From assembly GCA_001414345.1 (NCBI GenBank), contig LLCB01000045.1, positions 186,001-250,000 on the forward strand: DNA of 64,000 nucleotides, given 5' to 3'. Source of the stretch: Hymenoscyphus infarciens (taxonomy: Eukaryota; Ascomycota; Leotiomycetes; Helotiales; Helotiaceae). Positions 57,715 to 64,000 of this stretch are shown here, piece after piece. The position numbers were made by a program, and so were the translations under genes. Below the pieces are notes generated by a model that was not told where the DNA came from, did not search any database, and worked only from the letters and a program-made list of their open reading frames with translations. Numbering within the stretch: position 1 is the stretch's first letter; each line of letters starts with the position of its first letter.

Positions 57715-59478
57715 TCGAGGCAATTCATGTACATCTAAATTATTGGCATTCTGCGCAGGTACTTGCAAATAAAGACCCCTTCAGCACAGGCTTAGGTAGT
57801 ATGAAGTACTTATTTCATAATCTGAGAACTTGATAGATAGAGATACGTGGAATAAAAAACATTCTCTCAGGAGCCATTTCATTCTGCTCAGATACCTTGT
57901 CTATTCCGAATTAACCAATGCGATTTATGAGTAGACTCAGCCTCCAAATCTCTTCCAAAAACTGCTCTTTTGCTCTTACGACAAATCCGTCTATTTACCT
58001 TTAATAATTTCCTACATTTTGCATTTACTCGGATTTCTGCAGGCTTCAGACAAGGATTAAACAGGAAACAACGCTTCCAGACGTGAGAAAACGGCTACCA
58101 CAAAAGCCTCTGTAAACACTCCTTTATACATCTGCCAAAAGAGCGTATAAAAAAGGGAGAGGACATATACCCGTTCTTCCATTTTAGAACACCAGGGGAG
58201 GGGAGGGGGTAACAGACAAAACTCGTAGGTAGGCCAGTCGCCAAAACCCCACCAAAAACCAACCAACGAGTTACGACAGGCTTAATTTCCTCAACACCAC
58301 AACTTGATATTTAAATCCTAACCTAACACAAAAGTGTCTTTAACTAACTCTACGCTCTAGATTTACCTAGTTTATTTTTTATTTTTTTCAATATAAATTG
58401 TTCTTGGTAGTATTCTTGGTAGTATTCTTAGTTCTTAGTACTGTATATATATATATATCTATATATATACTTTAGCAGGAAAACGCTGGCTAGCCTACGA
58501 GTTCTAACACCCCTCGTTGCCTGGTAAGATTACATTGCACCTTGATTTTTACCAGGACTCTAAGCAGCGGAACGGTCTTCTATGTATAGAAGTTTGTACT
58601 AGATGACAGAGGAAGGTCACGCCTGTACTAAAGGATAAGAGTACTTTCGTTGGACCGAAGGTCTTCTACTTCTTTTATAGATATCTTTACTGTCTCTTTT
58701 TCACTTCTACTTAGAGAAGCGCTGGACTAACAGTTTATTTTTTTATAACGCATTTGGAAATTTCTACTACATTGCTAATAAATTATATACTGCACTGCTT
58801 CTTTTCTAATGCTTTGAATTATATCAATTACCCAAGATATGTAGTTTTGTACGTACGTTTTACTAACAAGGTTATATGAGCTCTCTTAGAATATCTACCG
58901 TACATAGACAAGTACAAGTTGCCGATAGTCAAGGTATTTATAACTCAAACATGAAAATAATGTGGGAATGTAATTATCGATCTCTTTTATTACAACAAAG
59001 CGCGTATACTATACTCATCACATCCAGCTTTATCTAACAATAAACTAGAATATATATCTGGACGCCTTCTTCGTCTCCTCATATCTTCTAAAGAACTCAG
59101 TATATACAAGAAATGATAGAAGTGTGAAGTTGTAGATAGTACCCTACGGGGCAAGATAAAACCGATACCCCGCCCAAAAACAGTCAATAAATTGTTGGTT
59201 GGATAGAGAGGGCGGTTGCAACAAGCGAAGAAACAGAGGATTCGAATAAATACAAGGCAGTCGGTGACCAAGAATCGAGAGAGTGCTTCGCTTGTCGTCG
59301 TTTCCCCAAGGTAGGGAAAACCCCCACTATCAATCCATTCAACGTCTCTTGGATATCCCCCCTCTCCCTAATATGTACTTTGTGCGACTATTGCACGTGG
59401 TCATGGAAAGAGACGCTCAATTAACCTCCCAACGCCAAAACCCCAAGGTATCGAACCCATTTTACACACAATACGAGC
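57715..59478. other. AT-rich convergent intergenic interval
   Basis: About 1.76 kb between the 3' ends of cwc25 and rho3, with a very AT-rich core (58280-59060) including TATATATATATATC runs and a repeated TTCTTGGTAGTA (58398-58425). No gene or paired element ends found. Probably decayed repeat sequence. Confidence 0.55.
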
Positions 59479-60336
59479 TTACATGACAGAGCATTTGCTG
59501 TCACCCTTCTCTCCATTCGATTTAACGCTTAGCGCAACTCTGGCGGCCTCGGTGAAGGCCTCGTTGACGCCTCGATTTCGCATCGCAGAGCACTCTAGGT
59601 ATCTCAAGGCTCCAATTCTTCGCGCGACCTCGAGGCCCTGGTTGTAATTGATCATGTCCTTTTTCTCCTTTTGGGCGCCATCTGCCCCTTCAGCAGCCTC
59701 CCCTTCCTCGTCCGCACTCTGTTCTCGTAGATCGCATTTCAGTGCTACGAGGACGAGCTTGACGCCTTGGCAATTCTCCGCAATCTCACCCACCCATTTT
59801 GATTCGACGTTTTCGAGGGAATCCTTTGAGTCGACGGAGAAACACAGCATGATCGCATGCGTGTCATCGTAGGAAAGGGACCGTAGCCTATCGAATTCCT
59901 CTTGGCCTGCCGTATCCCAGAGGGAGAGCTCGATGTGGACGCCGTCAACGAAAATGTCTAGGCGCAAGTCAATTAGCATCATTGCATTGGCGCATGAACA
60001 GAAAATACTCGCGTACCGTGAACGTAGTTTTCAAAGACCGTGGGCTCGTAGACTGTGGGGAAATACCTGCATGCGCCGGCTGGTTAGTGGGCTGACTCGA
60101 AGCAACTGCGAAGCTGCACTTACCCTCGAGTGAAGACATTTAACAGACTTGTCTTTCCACAGGCACCGTCTCCTCTAGATATTCGCATCAGCTTGGTGCT
60201 AGGTTGGCGCCCTTATAATTTGACGGCTCATTGGGGTACAGCCCTGCACAACGCATGCCGGTAAAGGGACCTGATGAACATACAATAATACCAGCTTCCT
60301 CTGGGTTGTTTTGTTTCCTCCAAGTCCACACGGCAT
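59479..60336 (-). CDS. rho3: Rho-type small GTPase Rho3
   Basis: Rho3 controls polarised exocytosis and actin at hyphal tips. Exons 60284-60336, 60124-60174, 60017-60066, 59479-59957 give 210 aa; the first three are only 53, 51 and 50 nt. The start MPCGLGGNKTTQRKLVLLGD leads into the P-loop GDGACGKTS (residues 19-27). The effector region is YFPTVYEPTVFENYVHD, switch II is WDTAGQEEFDRLRS, and guanine recognition uses ALKCDL and ECSA. The Rho-type insert (about 135-150) is Glu-rich. The protein ends KCSVM, with a CAAX box CSVM for prenylation. Sequence and insert fit the Rho3 class better than Rho1/Rho4/Cdc42. Call strong. Confidence 0.93.
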
Positions 60337-61466
60337 GATGGCGACGACGGCGGGCAGGCGATGAAGGATAAATGATGGCCGGTCGTGCCCTGGTTGCTTC
60401 CGATGCTATTGTCGTTGCTAATGAGGGTTTATGATGAGGGTGGCGCAAGTTTGGCCCTAGTTAAGAGGACTGGTCGGGAGGATGTTGGGATGATGGAAAT
60501 TGCGGTAGTAAAGGAGTGTAAGTCTAAGAAGGAATTGTGTGGTTGGTTGGGTGGCGGGAGGAGAGAATTGGTGGAGGAGGGAGAGTGTAGATGTAGAAAG
60601 GGAAGGGAAGGGTGACAGGTGCAAAGTGTAAGTAAGGGTGCAGGTGGTAGAGAGTGAGGGAGTGAGGGAGTGAGCTAAAGAGGCGAGGCCGTAGATTGGC
60701 GAGACTGTCGGAGGTGGAGGTGGAGGCTGGAACTTGTTTGGTAGAGTAGTAGTAGAGTACAGGAAAGTAGTTGATATGATATCCACTAAAGCCGAGATGA
60801 GGGTGAAGCACGTGGTTTGCAAGGGTACGGGTACCCTCCGAACCTGGAACCCGCCATTCCCGAACTCTTCCCGTGAGGATTGCTCCTGAGGGTAATAATC
60901 TAATAATCAGTCTTGAGAGTCTTCAGCCATCCTTCCCGTCAGGTCGGTATGCTATGCCTTTCCATTCCCACTTGGGCAGGCCATATCACCCCAAGCTTTA
61001 CACCACTTACAAGCGGGGTACCTAGACATGATTATACAATCATTGAATCATAAAGTCTTCATCTCATACTCCGCCTTGTATTCTATATCAGTCACCAAAG
61101 GGGGAGTTTACACCAGTGTTTTATCTGTTCCCCGCCAACTCTTTCTTTGGTTTGCTTGCACAATGTCAAGTGGCGCATAGTCACAACTTACATGATTTGT
61201 ACCATGAAACACTACACAGAGTGTATACAGAGTGTATACAGAGTGTATACAGAGTGCATACGAAGAGGCTTCTCTGAGAGCGCAAAGCGTCAGTTTGCAC
61301 GCGTTCCAAGCACAAACAGTGGCATCAGATAGTCCCAGTTCTTCATAGACCCTACCCCAGCTCAATTTTTACTTGAATTCCACTGCTATCAGACCAAAGG
61401 CTTGATTCAGACGGTCTTCTTTCTTAACTTCTGCCTCTTGGAATAATAAGACCTTTCGTTTTAACG
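60337..61466. other. intergenic interval with simple repeats
   Basis: Upstream of rho3 on one side and of the decayed gene on the other. It has GAGTGAGG-type repeats (60652-60676) and an 11-bp tandem repeat (61216-61260). No coding region recognised. Confidence 0.5.
61216..61260 (+). repeat. 11-bp tandem repeat (CAGAGTGTATA)n
   Basis: Four tandem copies of CAGAGTGTATA, the last with C for T. Located 200 bp before the decayed Diels-Alderase-like gene. Confidence 0.9.
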
Positions 61467-62740
61467 ATGCATGTCACCGCTCTCGCCATGTGTACACTCC
61501 TCCTACTGCGAGTCGCGAATTCAACTCCATATCCAGATTCTCGGCTTCATACCTGCTCCACTAACTTGGTCACGGCCTTCCAAACAGTTGGAAACAGCTC
61601 TATGGACATCGATACCGATCCTTTGGAGCCGCTCGAAAACGCGAAGCTATCCGCTGTCAACAGCACTTCATTTGAATACTGGCAATTCGATGCTGTCTCC
61701 ACGGACGGCATCTAGGGATTGGCATTCTACTTCTTTAGAGACACCTCGCTTGCCCAACGGGGGCAGGGAAACTTGTTCCTGGAGGTCATGGCTGTTTGGG
61801 GCGATGGTACGTAATTCAACCTAACCATCTTCGTTAAGGAGTCCTCGATCGAAGTATGCGATAGATATACCACCGGGAAATGGAGCTCTCCAGGCATAGA
61901 TCTCATATTCAAGATTCCCAAAAAAAATTGAATGAAGCCGAAATCGCTCTTTTCTCGCCCTAGATGTCAGGAAATTTCTCTCTCAATTCGAAAGCACCTG
62001 CTCACTATCCAGATGGTGAAATCTATATCCATATACTAACACATCGGTGTCCCTTACACCGTTCCTCTTTGTAGGTTGACTCGTTCTTGGTTTTTACCTA
62101 ACTGGAGAAGTGATCTTACATTTACTAGGACTAACAACCCTACCCTTTGTTAGACTGATCCAATTCCTTCCGGTAAGGCAAACGCCCATTTGAAAATCGA
62201 CAACAGACAATTCAACATCACAAATGGCTCGGGTGGCCATGATCATAGCTTCTCACCCTTCTAATGGGACAGAATCGCCAAGTATTTATACTCGGTACGA
62301 TTCAATACGGGCCATATGCGCTTCGATACTATGAATGGCAGTCCTCTATCACTGGCAATTACTATATTTCTACATTTTTTGCTAAGCATAGCAAGAAAAT
62401 ATTTTCTGCAACGCAGGGAGTCGAAGATGTCTCTGAGAAATTTGCTGTCTTTAGACCGTATCAGGGACCGGGAGTACATGGGTCTTTCGGTGGTGCTAAT
62501 GTTGGGTGGGAGATATCACTTGTTGACACCAAAGAGAATAAGAGGTAGTATTTTATCAAACAGCACAAGAATGTTTTATTTAAAAGGCCGCCGTCTTCAG
62601 GTAAACGAAGACTTAAGTATACGAGATTTGTTGGAACGACTTCCGGTGGCGGTTCGGACGGAAAGGTGTACACTAGTATCGAGGTATGTCAATCGGAGAG
62701 TGGGTACCCAATTCCTCGTAGTAAAATGGTTTCTTTTTTT
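61467..62740 (+). pseudogene. decayed Diels-Alderase/CrtC-like secondary-metabolism gene
   Basis: From ATG 61467 a signal-peptide-like start (MHVTALAMCTLLLLRVANST) leads into FEYWQFDAVSTDG, then a TAG, then GLAFYFFRDTSLAQRGQGNLFLEV-type sequence, a TAA after WGDGT, and ESSIEVCDRYTTGKW. Further pieces continue in shifted frames: NFSLNSKAPAHYPDGE (about 61975), NAHLKIDNRQFNITNGSGGHD (about 62190), YGPYALRYYEW and FAVFRPYQGPGVHGSFGG (62300-62500), and TSGGGSDGKVYTSIE (62640). Their order and content fit the lipocalin-like Diels-Alderases and CrtC-related proteins of fungal polyketide pathways. Several stops and frame changes cannot be explained by introns alone. The first two stops could each come from CAG or CAA by C-to-T at CpA, as RIP would do. 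The gene is almost certainly non-functional. Confidence 0.75.
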
Positions 62741-63688
62741 AGTTAGACCGTCGATTTCTTCATTCTCAAACTTCTATACTTCCCCTATAGACTCTCGACC
62801 CTTATACTCTTTAAACATTCCCAGAGAAAGTATAATGACTTCGAGATTCTGTAGACAAACAGTTGTTCGAGAATCATCAGAAACATATCTTTCTCAGAGG
62901 TCAGAACAATCTAGGCACATAACATGCTTGTTACCTTCAGTGTCCTTCTACAATTTATTTCAGTTCTCCTTGACCTTTTGGTGAGCCCTTTTATTACTCT
63001 GCTTATCCCACTAAATTTCATTTTAGAAGGTTCAAAAGGCCGACTTTTCAATTCTTCTAAACCTACATGGATAGCATCCACAATTGCCCTAGATTGTTTC
63101 GTACAGTTCCTCTGAGCACAGGTTTTTGCTATCAAGCGATAACTCAACCTCCAACATTTTTTGAGAAGTACTGCTAAATACGCAAGCTGATGGTTCGTTT
63201 TTGTCAGCCAAAGCTCCAGTATAACCCACAGAAGTATTGGAGGGGTTTCAGTGCACGAGGGAAAACCTGCCACTGAGAAGTGATATTCTATATAGACTTT
63301 GTTTAGGGACCTTGGTCGCAAATTTCTCAGTCACATATATCCAGTTTTAATTTTCAAACCAAGTATTCCTTCTGTCACAAGGGAATACTTCCTAAGCTCG
63401 GGCGGCATTTGTTTTCTATATTGGAATAATACTGCAATAGGTGGATGGCGTTGTAGCTAGGTGTGAGGCTCATACTTAGATATAAAACCCAAACGAAAAT
63501 ACTTTTCAAAGCTGGTTCTATTGACAATATGAGGCACAAGGGTAGTTCTAGTTCAGGGCAGTGGAAGGAACAACATGCAGAAATTTCACTATAACCTTGT
63601 GTATACTAGAAGCTTTTGTACGAATCTCACCTGAGTTGGTGGATTTAAAATTGTGTCTTTTGAATGCTCCTCTTTTCACGTGCTATCC
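62741..63688. other. gene-free interval
   Basis: AT-rich, no supported gene. A minus-strand frame at about 62911-63321 lacks an ATG and a recognisable family, and I leave it out. Confidence 0.45.
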
Positions 63689-64000
63689 ATGCCTTCCAGT
63701 GCTCGTATGTACATCTTACAACATGTCCTCGAAAGTGGTTATGAATGGGAACCTTTTGAGGCTCAAATAACTGCAAGTTGGTTTGTGTACTTGTTTCAAA
63801 AGCAAGAGCCTTCTCATAAACCACTTTTTCTCCTCATATTGAAGCGGCCGATCGTGGAATCGTTTATGAGAGCGCGCCGTTGGCCAGGGAATTGAGAGGA
63901 CGCCATATGCAAAGGATTGCTATTGGTGAGCCTGGGTAACTTCGTTTCAACCACGGACTCAATGAATATTCTATAGGTGGCTTGATTGGTGCTGGTCTAT
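63689..64000 (+). CDS. amino-acid permease (YAT/APC family), 5' part only
   Basis: The window ends inside this gene. The clear part is ESAPLARELRGRHMQRIAIG followed, after an 51-bp GTGAGC...CTATAG intron (63926-63976), by GLIGAGLY, which together are the conserved start of TM1 in fungal amino-acid permeases (LKGRHLQMIAIGGxIGTGLF). My model has exon 1 63689-63704 (MPSSA plus one base), exon 2 63845-63925, exon 3 from 63977. The first intron (GTATGT to TTGAAG after a pyrimidine run) puts the 16-nt exon in frame, but that part is tentative. An in-frame TAA at about 63819 rules out simple upstream extension. Intactness beyond the edge cannot be judged. Confidence 0.7.

Noticed and set aside
58520..58556. 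CCTGGTAA...TTACCAGG short hairpin
   Set aside because: Eight-base arms with a 21-base loop in AT-rich intergenic DNA can occur by chance; no conserved RNA family fits.
58280..59060. AT-rich block as centromere or telomere-related DNA
   Set aside because: Less than 1 kb, no telomere repeats, between two housekeeping genes; a mutated repeat is simpler.
59440..59530. tRNA B-box-like GGGTTCGATACC on the minus strand
   Set aside because: No matching A box, acceptor stem or anticodon arm can be drawn; the stretch runs from the rho3 3' flank into its last codons.
62911..63321. minus-strand 136-codon frame near the right end
   Set aside because: No ATG at its start, no recognised family, AT-rich setting; could be chance or an old relic.
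1..64000. CRISPR arrays, prokaryotic operons, rRNA genes
   Set aside because: No regularly spaced repeats, no ribosome-binding sites and no rRNA-like sequence seen; the genome is eukaryotic.

Overview
The window is nuclear DNA of a filamentous ascomycete (Pezizomycotina). The evidence is short GT-AG introns of about 50-150 bp with CTAAC/CTGAC-type branch points, a COP9 signalosome subunit, a long fungal Rpn2, a Paf1-complex Ctr9, and fungal-only families (DUF8021, SAT4/rhodopsin-like, yapsin-type protease). Leotiomycetes (Helotiales) is my best guess from general resemblance; it is not proven by anything in the sequence. AT-rich, gene-free blocks and decayed genes whose stops fit CpA-to-TpA change suggest past repeat-induced point mutation (RIP).

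Layout, left to right. 1-1421: no gene. 1422-6456: divergent pair rpn2 (minus) and an EF-hand myosin-light-chain-like gene (plus). 6457-16750: sparse and variable, with an MFS transporter remnant, a GPI-anchored aspartic protease, a Pro/Ser-rich hypothetical protein, a possible small ORF and a secreted DUF8021 protein. 17516-18179: a short terminal-inverted-repeat element with a TAA target duplication. 18580-22422: the copper chaperone sco1 and a coiled-coil fungal protein whose start codon cannot be found nearby. 24512-31742: three intron-rich membrane-protein genes in a row on the minus strand (GABA-permease-like, rhodopsin/SAT4-like, Dal5-like MFS). 34343-39492: the bromodomain AAA ATPase yta7/abo1. 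39493-41502: AT-rich gap with one end of a second inverted-repeat element. 41503-60336: a small conserved protein, then a housekeeping block of lipid-droplet hydrolase, SNF2-family remodeller (snf21/STH1 type), ctr9, csn2, cwc25 and rho3. 61467-64000: a decayed Diels-Alderase-like gene and the 5' end of an amino-acid permease cut by the window edge.

Functionally the housekeeping block is rich in chromatin and protein-turnover genes: Yta7, Snf21 and Ctr9 act on nucleosomes and transcription elongation, while Rpn2 and Csn2 belong to the proteasome lid/CSN world. There are no operons. Neighbours are arranged as divergent (rpn2/EF-hand, hydrolase/snf21, csn2/cwc25), tandem (snf21/ctr9) and convergent (ctr9/csn2, cwc25/rho3) pairs.

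The most striking observation is in the Dal5-like transporter. The reading frame between exons 2 and 4 can be restored, with the family's expected Asn-Asp-Tyr-Asn, only by splicing in a 2-nucleotide exon (CG, 31041-31042) flanked by proper AG and GT sites. Other unusual gene structures are a possible ATG-only first coding exon in the EF-hand gene, a GC-AG intron and a 22-nt exon in the GABA-permease-like gene, and a 16-nt first exon in the edge permease. All splice models were read by eye from frame, splice signals and remembered family conservation; no alignment or RNA data were available.
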